A DNA stretch of 64,000 bases from Chrysogorgia sp. JL179-B06 (Eukaryota > Cnidaria > Anthozoa > Scleralcyonacea > Chrysogorgiidae), in the NCBI GenBank assembly GCA_035772405.1, contig JAYKKM010000418.1, forward strand, positions 604,001-668,000. The letters are read 5' to 3'. Below, piece by piece: positions 35,390 through 45,535 of the stretch. Position numbers and translations under genes: made by a program. Under the pieces are notes generated by a model. The model saw only the letters and a list, made by a program, of their open reading frames with translations. It was not told the DNA's origin and made no database searches. Numbering within the stretch: the stretch's first letter is position 1; the number at the start of each line of letters is the position of its first letter.

Positions 35390-36300
35390 CACTCAATCAT
35401 CACACCAAGCCAGGAACTACAATGGTCTATTGACAATAGAGTACAGTTAAATACCGACAAATGCAAAGAGCTACGTATTTCGTTCGCAAAGAAACAACAA
35501 GAATTTGTTCCAGTCTCTGTAAACGGCCAAGAATTACAAATAGTAAACAGTGTAAAGTTATTGGGACTTAATATTACAAGCAACCTCACATGGAACACTC
35601 ACATAAACGAAGTTGTTAAGAAAGCATCAAAGAGGTTATATTTCCTACTTCAACTTAAAAGAGCCAAAGTAACCCGTAAAGATTTAGGTCTATTTTATAT
35701 CAGTTGTATTAGATCAATTCTTGACTATGCTGTACCTGTTTTCCACTATAGTATTCCTACCTAAATATCTCATGCATGAATTAGAACGGGTACAGAAAAG
35801 GGCAATGTCCATTATTTGCCCAGATCGTAATTATCATGATGTGTTAGATAGTATGAACATTAAGGAGTTGGTCATCCACCATAACAATATAGTGTATGCA
35901 ACACATTATTTAGCAATATCCAAAGTGATAAAGATCATCGCCTTCACAATTTATTGTTAGTTCCATATGAGACAACTTACTCATTAATACACGAGCGATA
36001 TTTTAACATACCTACTGTAGGTATAGAACAAACCGGTTCAAAAATTTGTTGATTATGTCTTCAAGTATAGCGGCAAATATGTAAATAGTGCCGTTTTAGT
36101 TTTTAAAAATTGTAATTATTACGAACAATATTTTAGTAAAACTATTTTTTTATATTTTTATACTCATTAAATTACATTGTAAATATAATATTGGTATCTT
36201 TTTAGAATAGTTTATGATATGTTGTAATTTATCATTTAGGCTGCAATGTATTTTGCGAATAAATCATCAATCAATCATCAATCAATCATAAATAAAATAT
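35390..36300 (+). mobile_element. LINE 3' end with ATCA tail
   Basis: Plus strand reads WSIDNRVQLNTDKCKELRISF, then LGLNITSNLTWNTHINEVVKK, AKVTRKDLGLFYISCIRSIL and ELERVQKRAMSIICPDRNY, the C-terminal half of a CR1-like ORF2, with one frameshift near 35760. The 3' untranslated part ends in repeated ATCAATCA at about 36265-36290, a typical CR1/L2-style tail. 5'-truncated. Confidence 0.85.
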
Positions 36301-36309
36301 AATTAACTC

Positions 36310-36360
36310 TGATGAAGGTCTTTCACTCGAAACGTCAATCTTTCGATACTTGTTTGACAG
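36310..36360 (+). mobile_element. Penelope-like tail motif
   Basis: CTGATGA...CTCGAAACGTCAA at 36309-36340 matches the order CTGANGA - GAAAC - GTC found in Penelope-like element tails with hammerhead motifs. Stem I and stem II pairing are poor, so catalytic activity is doubtful. Confidence 0.45.
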
Positions 36361-36429
36361 TTTATACTGCTTTTATTATACTTAATTTATTTCGCATTTA
36401 TATTCCTCACTGCCTATACAACATCATAT

Positions 36430-37103
36430 AATTTTTGATGGGTTTTGCAGTTGTTCTGTATATTCAAGGGATTACGCAACCAATTCATAAAAGAATCTTA
36501 GGTAGTTTCAACGTAAAAGTTGCTCAAAAACCTTTCTTGATTTTTCAAAACCTAAGGATCATACTGTGAAAGAACAGAGGAAAGACGTTATTTATTCCAT
36601 TTCGTGCAATGACTGTGATCAGGAGTACATTGGTCAGATTAAATGTCAGTTTCGTACGCATTTAAAAGAACACCAAAAGGCTGTTTTGTTTTCAAAAAAG
36701 GAAAATTCTGCTTTGTCAGAGCACATGTGCGTAACCAACCATGAGATTGCGCTGGAAAATTCCAAAATTATTACCACTAATCCGTGGTAAGAGACGTTGT
36801 CTGGAGGTTTGGCACATCAATAGCACCCACAACCATATTGAATCACAATGACAGTGGTTTATTACCAGAAGCTTATTTGCATTTTGTTAATAGATATAAC
36901 ATTATCATCAGTTCTATGAGGGTATAAATAGGGATCCTAACTTTATAACGATCACTGCTGCTGAAGACACTAGATTGGAGTGTCGAAACGTTGGGTCATG
37001 GACAGTAACTGTTAAAGTTACGTTCAAAAAACTTTTTAAAGCTACAGTAGCATAAACTATGTATGATTTATTACCTGGTTGCGCATTGGGAAATTATTTG
37101 TTA
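36430..37103 (+). mobile_element. Penelope-like element 3' remnant with GIY-YIG endonuclease
   Basis: The plus frame at 36566-36790 encodes a GIY-YIG nuclease core typical of Penelope-like elements: DVIYSISCNDCDQEYIGQIK, FRTHLKEHQKAV, and SALSEHMCVTNHEIALENSK. The usual 'YIG' is present; the conserved CCHH-like Cys pair (C-x2-C) precedes it. After the stop comes a tail with CTGAAGACACTAG...AGTGTCGAAACGTTGGGTC, a hammerhead-like arrangement also at 13185-13330. The remnant is interrupted at 37103 by the TIR element. Confidence 0.8.
37101..37103. repeat. candidate 3-bp target duplication, left (TTA)
   Basis: TTA immediately precedes TAGTCCGGCAG; TTA also follows the right end at 41003-41005. 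With the terminal sequence partly palindromic, a 2-bp alternative cannot be excluded. Confidence 0.5.
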
Positions 37104-37300
37104 TAGTCCGGCAGAATCGTGAAATAATTGTTCATCTTGTGATAAAAGCATCAAATTTGGCAAAATGACAGTTTATCACATAGCGAACAATATTGGATAT
37201 GGACCCCATCGAAATCTATCCATTAATTGCAATTAGAGGGGTTTCATATTTTATCTCCTGGATTTCAGCATGGAAACGAGGCTGATGTAGAATATCAGCA
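37104..37300. repeat. left terminal inverted repeat
   Basis: Begins TAGTCCGGCAGAATCGTGAA; reaches ATGGAAACGAGGCTGATG at about 37271-37288. Confidence 0.85.
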
Positions 37301-37959
37301 ACATTTACGTTTTTAAAACAGCTAAACACCTAAAGAAAAGGAAATGCAATGCAAAGTAGCCATCTTTGATGAGTAGATTAAGAAGTGTCACGTGATCTGT
37401 CAACATGGAAACGAGCTGAGCAAAATATTTATATTATCACGAATTATACCCCCCACAAAACGAGTATAGACTAAATAAAATATATAAGAATTAAAGTAAA
37501 ACTTATTCTCAAAACCGCGATAATACATACATGGCTTACCATTGTTTCATTTGGGTGCGTGATTGGTAACAGGGGAACGTGGTAGATCAAGTGAAAATTA
37601 AGTAATTCAAAACCAACGTTGATGCTACAAAATGTATGTCTTTACCAGGAAGAATGGACTCCTGTCATTTGTTGATAATGTTTTTGAATCAACTTTTATA
37701 GCTATACCTAAAATACAGAAAACCTAAAGTTCAGGTCATATGTGCAGGTTAATATATCACAAAGAAACTGAGTCAACTATTGAAAGGTGCATTTGAAATG
37801 AATCATGTGTTGTACACTCCTAACTAAACGCTTGTTAAAATGAGCCGCAATGTTCACTACGCTTCTAATGTCCTTCCTTCTAGAGTGTACAGTGTTCCAG
37901 GGGAAAGTCCTCACATATTAAGGCCTGTCACACATTCCCCCACAATGACACAGTGCTGT

Positions 37960-40660
37960 GCAAGGAAGCTCGGCACGAACGCATTTACACCGCCCAGGGC
38001 CATCCTTTCTCACTCTTGCAACCGCACCTTAAGAGTTCTTGGCAGCTTTGTGATGCATGGGGAATAGTTGACCAAAATGGTTCCCACGCTTGGGTAGGGC
38101 CCCTTACCCAACCCCATTCGCTAGGAAAGGAAGTTGGGGTGACACTTCCAAACACTTCCCCCAACAATGACCGGGACTGAAACACCGCCCTTTTTGCATG
38201 CTGTAACAAGGCATCAGCTGTTGGCGGTATATTATCTATCTCTTCCCTTCCGTGTGAATAGGTCCTTAGTGCAGTGTTGACGGAGGTGCAATGTACTTGT
38301 GCGGTCGTACATGATCACGATGTAACGCTCAAGGATAGGGAGAGCATCAGTAAGGGCTGGTAGCGATGGGGCAGTACTTAGTCTCTGGAAAAACCTCGGT
38401 CACCTAATCATATACTGACCATGCATCCCACGCAGTCTTTTTGCCCACGTATTTAAATATGTGGACGTCTGATCACAGCCGTAATAGCGTGGAATGCAAG
38501 AAGAGCTATTGATTTCTGCTGACCCAAGCTAGAAACAATGTTATGTATTGGTACATATCGAAAAATGTTTCCCGACCCCAAATGCTACCCAAAGCCCAGG
38601 CAAAGCCAGGTCATGAAATGTTGCAACGTCTATTGCCACAACGTCAGTATCAACAGTCCGCAACATTATACTTTGCAGCAGCATGGAGCAAGAGCCTTGT
38701 ATCGGCCTCCTCGTGATTGCATGGTGACAGGTCAGATGTATTATCTCTTCCTCCGTTGCACACTACAGACTCCCTTTTGTGGACACGACCTGAACCATGT
38801 TCCGCTCCAACCGTGCCTAACTGATCAGCAAGAAAGTGCAATAACTCTTCCTTATTCTCCTCGATCCTGACAAAAGCTGCCCAATTTCTTGGGATTTTGG
38901 TGTCAGGCTTGACACGCCAGCGTATTCCCTTCCCTCTCCTGCTGTGGGTTGTCGCCTTCAGGGTATCTGCGATGTACCTGTCCCATACTACATCCACTCT
39001 TCGGACATTCACAAGCTGACCTTTCACATACGGAAGAAACACACCTTGACTGTATTCCTCGAATGTCCTTGAAGCACAAGGATTCAGCATATTTACAACT
39101 GCGGCGCCGTCCAACAGCAGAACCTCTACTGATTGTGCTTCTGCTTATGTAGGGCTGATCTTTTCAAGACAAGATAGCAGGTCTAATTTCGTACCAGATC
39201 TGAGTTCCCCAAATTGAGTCAATACAGGAGGAAAACCCTGATTCTCGTGACATAAGAACATCCAAATCTCCATCGAAATCTCCATCGCGAACTTGACAGG
39301 AAACACACAGGCGTGCAAATAGAGAGCAGTTGCTCTTAAGAGATGCAATTTGCATTTTGTCCTTAGATTTCTCTTTGCATGGAGGGGGACTTCTGAACAA
39401 TGCCAACTTATTTCTCTTGATTGGCTCATATAGGGACGTTGTACGTTTTTCGAGTCTCAGTCACGAACGCCTCGTATTGTGACTTGCCCATTTCCTTGAT
39501 CTTTCTTATCGTTTCCGCAACACTGGTGTCCGTTATTGAACGCACCATCGACTGAACGCCAAAGGTTCGACTCCTTCAGGGAGATTCTTGCAGTAGCAAT
39601 CATATGCCTTGTGTATCAGGATATCTAGCACACTAATGGTCACCTGATGAGTGTGTCGTGTGTGTGTGTCACATGGGATGCCTTTAGAAACGAGTCGGCA
39701 GTTCCCGGAGTAGTCACCTCTGATTGCACTGAGGCACTAGTCCATCCACTGTCCTCGAGCCAGGTTCCAAGTGCCTTCAGTGCGGCAAGTTCGTGTGGAA
39801 ACCCCCAAACATAACTATAAGCTTATGCTCACCATACGTCGCTGGCCAGTTCCATTGGATCTTCTTTGCAATTGCATATAGCGGTTGATTGCAGGCGAGA
39901 ACAGGCACTTGTCCAGGTTGAGAAAGCCTTACAGCTTGGCTTACAACATCCATGGCATGGCGTATCGTGGCTGCCGAGTGTGCTTCTTCTTGGAACAGTG
40001 GCATCAATGAACTCACATCCAGCTGCAAAGATCGGTCAACAAATAGATGATTTGCGTGATAGGCTGTCCATGATAGATCCAAGATATCCTTGGTGATTTC
40101 TGGTTAAGGCGATCTCTTACATTGTCCAGCCACTTGTACTATGTGACAAAAGCAGATGGCATTTGTAGACAGCTACTTACGAACGTACCTTGGAGGGGTG
40201 GGACAGGCGGTTCCTTCTTCGGAAGAATGACGGCTGCATGGTAGTGTACGACTCAGGGAGTTTGAGAAAGACGCTTTTTGTTTGTATTCTCAACAACGAT
40301 AACGTCTCGTTTCTTCACCAGTTGCATTTTCACTCGGGTGCTGGAATAACGATATTCCTGTTCCGTGTAAGGCCCTGTGCTGTCGCACAACTGGATTGTG
40401 ATCGATATAGTCCACAGCTGCCGTCGTAAATACCTTCTTATTCAGTTTGGTGTGGACACAACTCCTTCAGATTCGTAACGTACACAAACTTTATTTCCCA
40501 TTTCTGTCGAGATTTCCAAAACTCTATCATATGAAATGGACAATCCAAGGCTGTAAAGTTCATAAACTAGGGTCCGCTTCCTTGTCTGTGTGTGTGACAT
40601 AAGTCCTGAGTTTGCTTGGCATGTTTCATACTTTTTGACGTCTTGAAAAGCATCATTTCA
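37960..40660 (-). pseudogene. uncharacterised multi-copy HEEADTR protein, decayed
   Basis: Read from 40660 downward on the minus strand: LSISYDRVLEISTEMGN; ILPKKEPPVPPLQGT; MDLSWTAYHANHL...SAATIRHAMDVVSQAV...PGQVPVLACNQPLYAIAKKI (39777-40082); a Cys-containing middle block SLFARLCVSCQVRDGD (39164-39406); DGAAVVNMLNP, VVWDRYIADTLKATTHS and CNHEEADTRLLLHAA (38650-39114); and a C-terminal ELLRCGCKSEKG (37985-38209). I recall this block order from uncharacterised multi-copy anthozoan and other invertebrate proteins; no function is known to me. At least four frame changes or stops break it. Confidence 0.75.
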
Positions 40661-40807
40661 GTCCCCCAGTATATTTCTTATGAAAATAGATGGATCGCGT
40701 GGTCCATCTTAATACATAGCATATATGTTTGTTTTGCATTGCTTCTCGATTCTTAGATGTTATGCGGCTTTACATATGTAAATATAGCAGATATTTGGAA
40801 GATCTTG

Positions 40808-41002
40808 TATCAGCCTCGTTTCCATGTTGGAAGCCAGGTGGCGAAAATGAAAACCTGCTCTAATTGCAGTTATGAGATAGATTTCGCTCGGGTCCATATC
40901 CAATATTGTTCAGTATGTCCCAAACTATCATTGTGCAAAGTTTGGTGCTTTTATCACAAAGTGAACAATTCTTATGAAATTTTTCACGATTCTGCCGGAC
41001 TA
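40808..41002. repeat. right terminal inverted repeat
   Basis: Complement of the left repeat; ends TTCACGATTCTGCCGGACTA. Confidence 0.85.
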
Positions 41003-41618
41003 TTATGATAAATGTTATATCTGAAGAAGGCTGAAGTTATTCATGTAATCATGTGTTTGATATATTTTTTATGTACTAATGTACATACAGTATGCTGCCT
41101 TTGTAATCTTAAATATTTTAGAAATGGTTTGGTACCCTATTTTGGCAAAAATTATTCTTGGAAATCGCCAGAATGTGAAATTAAAAATTTCAACTTACTG
41201 ACAATTTACTAAATATTAATGCCCCCCTCAAATAACCCTGGATCTGCCACTTTCATTAATTGCGGCCCGCACATCACAAATTTTCTGGCTACGCCACTGA
41301 CTGTATATTCAGGAGGTCAATAAATAGCTTCTAGTTTCCACTGTTTCTGTAGTAGCCAGAATCAATATTGAGATCAATTATCAATAGAAAAAATCTCAAA
41401 ATCTATTAAATTCTGCTTAATACAGTTACACTAAAATTCTTAGAAGTTGTTCTAGAATAAGATTTCAAATTCATCAGAAATAATATAAAACGTAACTAAA
41501 CAGTACAGATGGTATGGACAGCAATGTATCAATTCTTATTTTTGGATAAATGTTTTTGTTGCAACCCAATTCAACATGGCGGTTTATAAGTCGCTATAAT
41601 TACATAATCATTATTTAC
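41003..41618. other. no gene; possible rest of the Penelope tail
   Basis: 41024-41050 has CTGAAGAAGGCTGAAG, which may continue the Penelope-like sequence broken by the TIR element. 41221-41300 (GCCCCCCTCAAATAACCC...GGCTACGCCACTGAC) is a short repeat-like patch. The rest is intron. Confidence 0.4.
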
Positions 41619-41922
41619 CTGGAGTTGCAGACAGAGATCGCTGAGGACTGTCTGTTCTTGGCCTCTTTCCTGGCCTAGAACTACTTCGTGTTGTAACCCT
41701 ACAACTAAAAGTTGAATCCTCCTTTCCTGTAAACATTTGATCATCACTCTTGCACCTTCGGTTCTCTTCTTCTTCATCCACGTTGTCGTTACACAAGCCA
41801 TCAAAGGTCTTCTTCACATCATTTTCACCGCTCCAATTCTCAGCAATAACATCAACATTAGATCGAGAAACCACCACACATGAAGTACTTTCTACATGCC
41901 GAGAGGAAAAATCTACAGTCAT
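41619..41922 (-). CDS. CRAMP1: cramped-like protein, first coding exon
   Basis: The start Met at 41922 lies one base inside an exon that follows a good acceptor (TTTTCTCTTTGCAG|T ATG), so translation begins at the exon start. The protein begins MTVDFSSRHVEST, is acidic in the middle (NDNVDEEEENRRC) and ends with a basic patch SSRPGKRPRTDSPQRSL just before donor CCAG|GTAAAT. Exit phase 1 gives the codon GAA with exon 2 (...SATP-E-PPKSGK). Vertebrate CRAMP1 also starts MTV and has a basic KRPR patch before the SANT domain, as far as I recall. Separated from exon 2 by a 9.3-kb intron. Confidence 0.8.
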
Positions 41923-42251
41923 ACTGCAAAGAGAAAATAAAAATTTTTAAAGCAGGAGGAAGTACAAGGTTTAACCACAGCCTTGGCTTCAAGCAAAACA
42001 GTTGCTTTTGGTCATTGCTCAAATCATCTGTCTCCAGAACAAAATATTTTATTCGACATCAGAAACAGGTAAGACAAAATACAATAAGACTATATATTTA
42101 AGTGATAGGTAACTGAACTGAGAGAGAACGGTGTAGCCGAATATAGCGTATTCGTAAACCTAAAGTAACAAAATGGAATTTATTATTGGCGTTTTATTAT
42201 CTTGCAAGGTTTGCATGAAATAGCGATTTCTCTAAAAGCTATAACTTACTG

Positions 42252-42320
42252 ACGTTCACTAGAAGCGTATGAAGATCGTGTGTTCATTAGTTTCCTCTTC
42301 AAATGTGGAAATAAATGATC
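42252..42320 (-). other. candidate 5' UTR exon / donor of cramped-like gene
   Basis: The minus strand has a strong donor, CGTCA|GTAAGT, at about 42251, which could splice to the acceptor at 41924. The true 5' end is unknown. This would place the promoter within roughly 1.2 kb of the TXNDC9 start, head to head. Confidence 0.35.
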
Positions 42321-43257
42321 CCCAAAGCTTGGTGTCAAGGGAGACCATGATAGGACGCCAAGTACACGACAGACTGCGTGCGTGAGCAGGTCAAAGGAGC
42401 TGTTGGCAAGTGCACCAAGAGCACTGCGCTGGTGCCTCCTTTAGTCCATAGTTAATACTTTTAATTTTCGAGGTTGCACTTTGAAATTTGGCTACAATCA
42501 TATTTAGGAATTATAGCATTACACGAAATAAACGATTTAAAAGGAAATAGATGAGGAGACTTCAAAATATCTCATTTTGTTTCTTAATTATGCAATAAAC
42601 ATTGTTGACAAGATTCAAAAGAAACCTAACTCAAAGCTTCATGGATAGTCATAAAAAGCTTCATGAAAAGAAGTTTTCATCTACCTTTATTGTGCTATAG
42701 TAGGGTAATTTAAAATGTAATTTCTGTAAATGCTTTTATTCATTACCAAAAATATATAGAAGAATCTATAAATGTGGCTTCAATAGTAATTCATTGAATG
42801 ACTTCAGTGATTCATTCAAGTAGCGAATTTTATTGTTTTAATGATACAATATTTCAGTGCACAGTGATTAGGCAATTGTTTTTTATATTTGCAAGAATAT
42901 ATACATGTTAGGGAAATTATAAATAGGTAAATAATTGAGAAACATTACTCACATGTTGACTGTTTGGTGCTTCTTTACCAGAAGTATTTGTAATGCATGC
43001 CACAAGCAACATCAAACCATCGACGTACGACTACCATCGTAGAACTGTAAGTAACTGCATTTCAAAAACAATACATTTGAAATTCATAGTCGATGCACCA
43101 GACTTTCTGCTGTCAGTAAAACAAATACAATTCACAAATTTTGGGTTTCCCGCGAATATATTTGTTCACGAACCCGCGTAAAAACAAAAACCTTTAGCGA
43201 GAGGCCTGGATCTATAGTGCCCCGCACTTGCGCAGACCTTGACACTTTACTTACCAA
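42321..43257. other. intergenic, divergent promoter interval
   Basis: No coding support. The interval separates the minus-strand cramped-like 5' end from plus-strand TXNDC9. The 62-codon open frame at 42993-43181 has no known domain. Confidence 0.45.
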
Positions 43258-43380
43258 TTGTGGAAGGTTAGGTCATGGATAGTAAATAGTCTAATTACTA
43301 TCCATGGTTAGGTGCAGCCATGGATAGTAGAAAGACTTTTTATTATCCATGGGTTAACCAAGATCCATCATCCATGGTAC
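43258..43380. repeat. CCATGGATAGTA hairpins upstream of TXNDC9
   Basis: CATGGATAGTAAATAG / CTAATTACTATCCATGG and CCATGGATAGTAGAAAG / CTTTTTATTATCCATGG form two side-by-side hairpins, followed by another ATCCATGG. Four CCATGG/ATCCATG words fall within about 110 bp, 140-260 bp upstream of the TXNDC9 start. Confidence 0.75.
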
Positions 43381-43518
43381 TGTGTTAAAAATTTCTAAAA
43401 TGTTAATACTCAGACTTTGTTCAGACTTATACTCAACACTTATAGGACAAAATGCATTCAGAATAATTTCTCCCTCCCCTCCCCTAACTTGTTGTCAAGG
43501 TAATGCATTTCTAAAATC

Positions 43519-44187
43519 ATGGCTGCCCAAAGTAATATCGAGTCAACGATACAACAGACAGTTTTACAAGCCGCGACTTTTGTCGAAGAACAATTAGATA
43601 CAGAATTAAATCGTCTAGAACACCTGAAGGAAGATGATATTGACCAACTTCGAGAAAAACGTTTACAACAATTAAAAAAACAGCAAGAAATGAAACAGGA
43701 ATGGAGGCGGAAAGGACATGGTGAATACACTGCGGTTGGCGATGAAAACGACTTCTTTTCTGTGTGTAAAGAAAGTAATCACGTCATCTGCCATTTCTTC
43801 AGAGAAAGTACTTGGAGGTGTAAGATTGTGGACAAACATCTCTACACCATTGCAGCAAAACACATTGAAGCAAAGTTTATAAGGATTGACGCTGAGAAAA
43901 GTCAATTTTTAGCGAAACGTCTTCGTATTGTGGTTTTGCCAACTATTGCCCTTATTAAAGATGGGAAAACCGTTGATTTTATTGCTGGTTTTGATGACCT
44001 TGGAGGAAGTGACGACTTTCCATGTGAAATGTTAGAGTGGAGAATTGCTCGTTCAGGAGTGATTGAATATAGCGGTGACCTAAGCCAACCACCTACTAAG
44101 AAGAATAAAAGTTCAACAAAGATGTTATTTCACCAACAGAAAAAGATAATACGTGGAGGTGATGATTCTGATGAGGAATCAGACTAG
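43519..44187 (+). CDS. TXNDC9: thioredoxin domain-containing protein 9 (phosducin-like 3)
   Basis: 222 codons in one frame. TXNDC9/PhLP3 is a cytosolic protein with a redox-inactive thioredoxin fold that binds the CCT/TRiC chaperonin and modulates actin and tubulin folding. The N-terminal third is a coiled helix (QAATFVEEQLDTELNRLEHL; REKRLQQLKKQQEMKQEWRR) then GHGEYTAVGDENDFFSVCKE. The thioredoxin-like domain follows: HVICHFFRESTWRCKIVDKH, AKFIRIDAEKSQFLAKRL, and the cis-Pro strand VLPTIALIKDGKTVDFIAGF. The classic C-x2-C is absent; only one Cys (WRC) remains, as in the family. The tail SSTKMLFHQQKKIIRGGDDS plus acidic end is typical. Length matches the family (human about 226). No intron interrupts it. 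The start fits: the first Met of the helix, preceded by AAATC. Confidence 0.97.
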   Translation: MAAQSNIESTIQQTVLQAATFVEEQLDTELNRLEHLKEDDIDQLREKRLQQLKKQQEMKQEWRRKGHGEYTAVGDENDFFSVCKESNHVICHFFRESTWRCKIVDKHLYTIAAKHIEAKFIRIDAEKSQFLAKRLRIVVLPTIALIKDGKTVDFIAGFDDLGGSDDFPCEMLEWRIARSGVIEYSGDLSQPPTKKNKSSTKMLFHQQKKIIRGGDDSDEESD

Positions 44188-44292
44188 ACTGAACACTATA
44201 AAATACCAACTCATCTACTCATTATTTAAACCATATAATTAACTGACAGTTTATATTATTATAAACTTATTATGCAATACTCTATATTGTAG

Positions 44293-44298
44293 AATAAA
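44293..44298 (+). promoter_or_regulatory. polyadenylation signal AATAAA
   Basis: AATAAA lies 106 bp after the TXNDC9 stop codon, a suitable distance for its 3' end. Confidence 0.6.
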
Positions 44299-44384
44299 TT
44301 TTCAGTTAAGTGCGAGTGATTGTTTTGTTTTTCATTTGGATGTACATTGTACTGTACACTGATGTCCCAACTGTTGGGAAAATT

Positions 44385-44560
44385 AAAAAAGTAGAGTGCT
44401 GTGTAGACAGTGTTTTGAATATATAGCAAAGTGAAAAGGTGGTAAACTGCCAAGAATTTAGTGACGAAATACTGACGTTTCGAGCGGAGCCTTTCGTGAT
44501 TCATCAGAGTAAGACGAGATGAAATGAAATAAATAGGGTTTATATATATATGCCAAAAGG
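44385..44560 (-). mobile_element. Penelope-like tail with hammerhead-like motif
   Basis: On the minus strand: TACT CTGATGA ... CTCGAAACG TC AGTA. The core order CTGATGA - GAAAC - GTC is present and a 4-bp stem I (TACT/AGTA) is possible. The following ~110 bp (GTCACTAAATTCTTGGCAG ... CACAGCACTC) are repeated on the plus strand at 52420-52512. No coding attached. Confidence 0.6.
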
Positions 44561-45184
44561 GTGTCACAAGTAAAAAGTAGCCAATCAAATGGACGGGAGA
44601 TAAACAACTGATAATTAATGAGATGCGAAAAGTTAAATCATTTGCTATTTTTACAGTCGATCAGAGGGGGGGGGGGGGAGGGAGAAATGACAGGTCCAAT
44701 ATTAAGGGGATTAGGCGATAGTAAAGCAGTAAGAAACAAAAACTTGAAAAGGAATGAAAGTGCATAAGCTAATAATAAAAAAGTTCCAAGCAAACTAAAA
44801 TAACAAACTAAAATTAAAATTGTTGGGAAATTTGATGTGTAATATTAATATATAATATATATAGAATAAGAGACTATTTGTTACATCTATTATTAAACTA
44901 TATGGTTTCTTAGGTGGGCAATGTTTTATTTGACTTGGAAAAAACATTACACAATTAAGAAGCTACAGAGTTGCCTGCAGAGGAGGCTATAATTATTATT
45001 ATACATTCAAACTTCATTATTATACAATATTCATACAATCTCGATTGTGATTGGCTGAAAAACCTACAGTCAATTCTTGATCTCTTGCCACCTACAAAAT
45101 ATCAAAAATTGTCTGTAGGTGACGTAATTGTCTTTGCATGGCTTACTTCTTAAACTCCCTAAAGGCTTCTACATTTATATAATT
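44561..45184. other. no gene seen
   Basis: Contains a poly-G run near 44664-44684 and AT-rich DNA. Confidence 0.4.
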
Positions 45185-45334
45185 GTATAATAAAACAATT
45201 ATTGGATTCGGCTTACACATGATATCAAGAATTATCCAGACCTCTGTCAATGTTATCCACCTCAGGCTTCGACAGATAACATTGACGTCGGTCTGGATAA
45301 TTTTTTGTATCATGCTCAGCCTCATCCAATAATT
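45185..45334. repeat. 150-bp foldback MITE, copy 1
   Basis: Ends AATTATTGGATTCGGCTTAC / CATCCAATAATT; inner ATGATATCAAGAATTATCC pairs with its complement; GTCAATGTTATC / GATAACATTGAC inside. Nearly identical copy at 45536-45683. Confidence 0.85.
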
Positions 45335-45535
45335 ATTTATTCTCATTCCTTATTGGTCAACATACTCCTGTTAATTCTCAATGTCTGGCAGCTGTGGCAT
45401 CATTTCTGCTGAATACTGTGAATTATTAAAAACAAATTAGTGGATGCTGGTGGTGCCTCTACCTCAAGTCGCACAAAAATAACAAAATGGCTTGCACACA
45501 TTTGCCTCTGTTGACGAAGACAACAGTGATGACAT
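45335..45535. other. spacer between the two MITE copies
   Basis: No coding support. Confidence 0.4.

Larger units (their letters stand above)
37104..41002 (-). mobile_element. 3.9-kb TIR DNA element carrying an HEEADTR-family gene
   Basis: The left ~190 bp (37104-37300; TAGTCCGGCAGAATCGTGAA...) and right ~195 bp (40808-41002) are inverted copies, about 80 percent alike by eye: shared words include GTGATAAAAGCA, AACAATATTGGATATGGACC, GAAATCTATC and ATGGAAACGAGGCTGAT. Between them lies one minus-strand, apparently intronless, decayed gene (about 37960-40660). Flanks are TTA on both sides, and the left flank is Penelope-like tail sequence that is uninterrupted at 13185, supporting a real insertion. 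No RNase-H-type DDE transposase was recognised, so the element is either a new type or a non-autonomous carrier. Confidence 0.8.

Noticed and set aside
43458..43905. Two minus-strand frames over TXNDC9
   Set aside because: Antisense shadows of TXNDC9 (Cys/Phe-rich complements of Lys/Gln codons).
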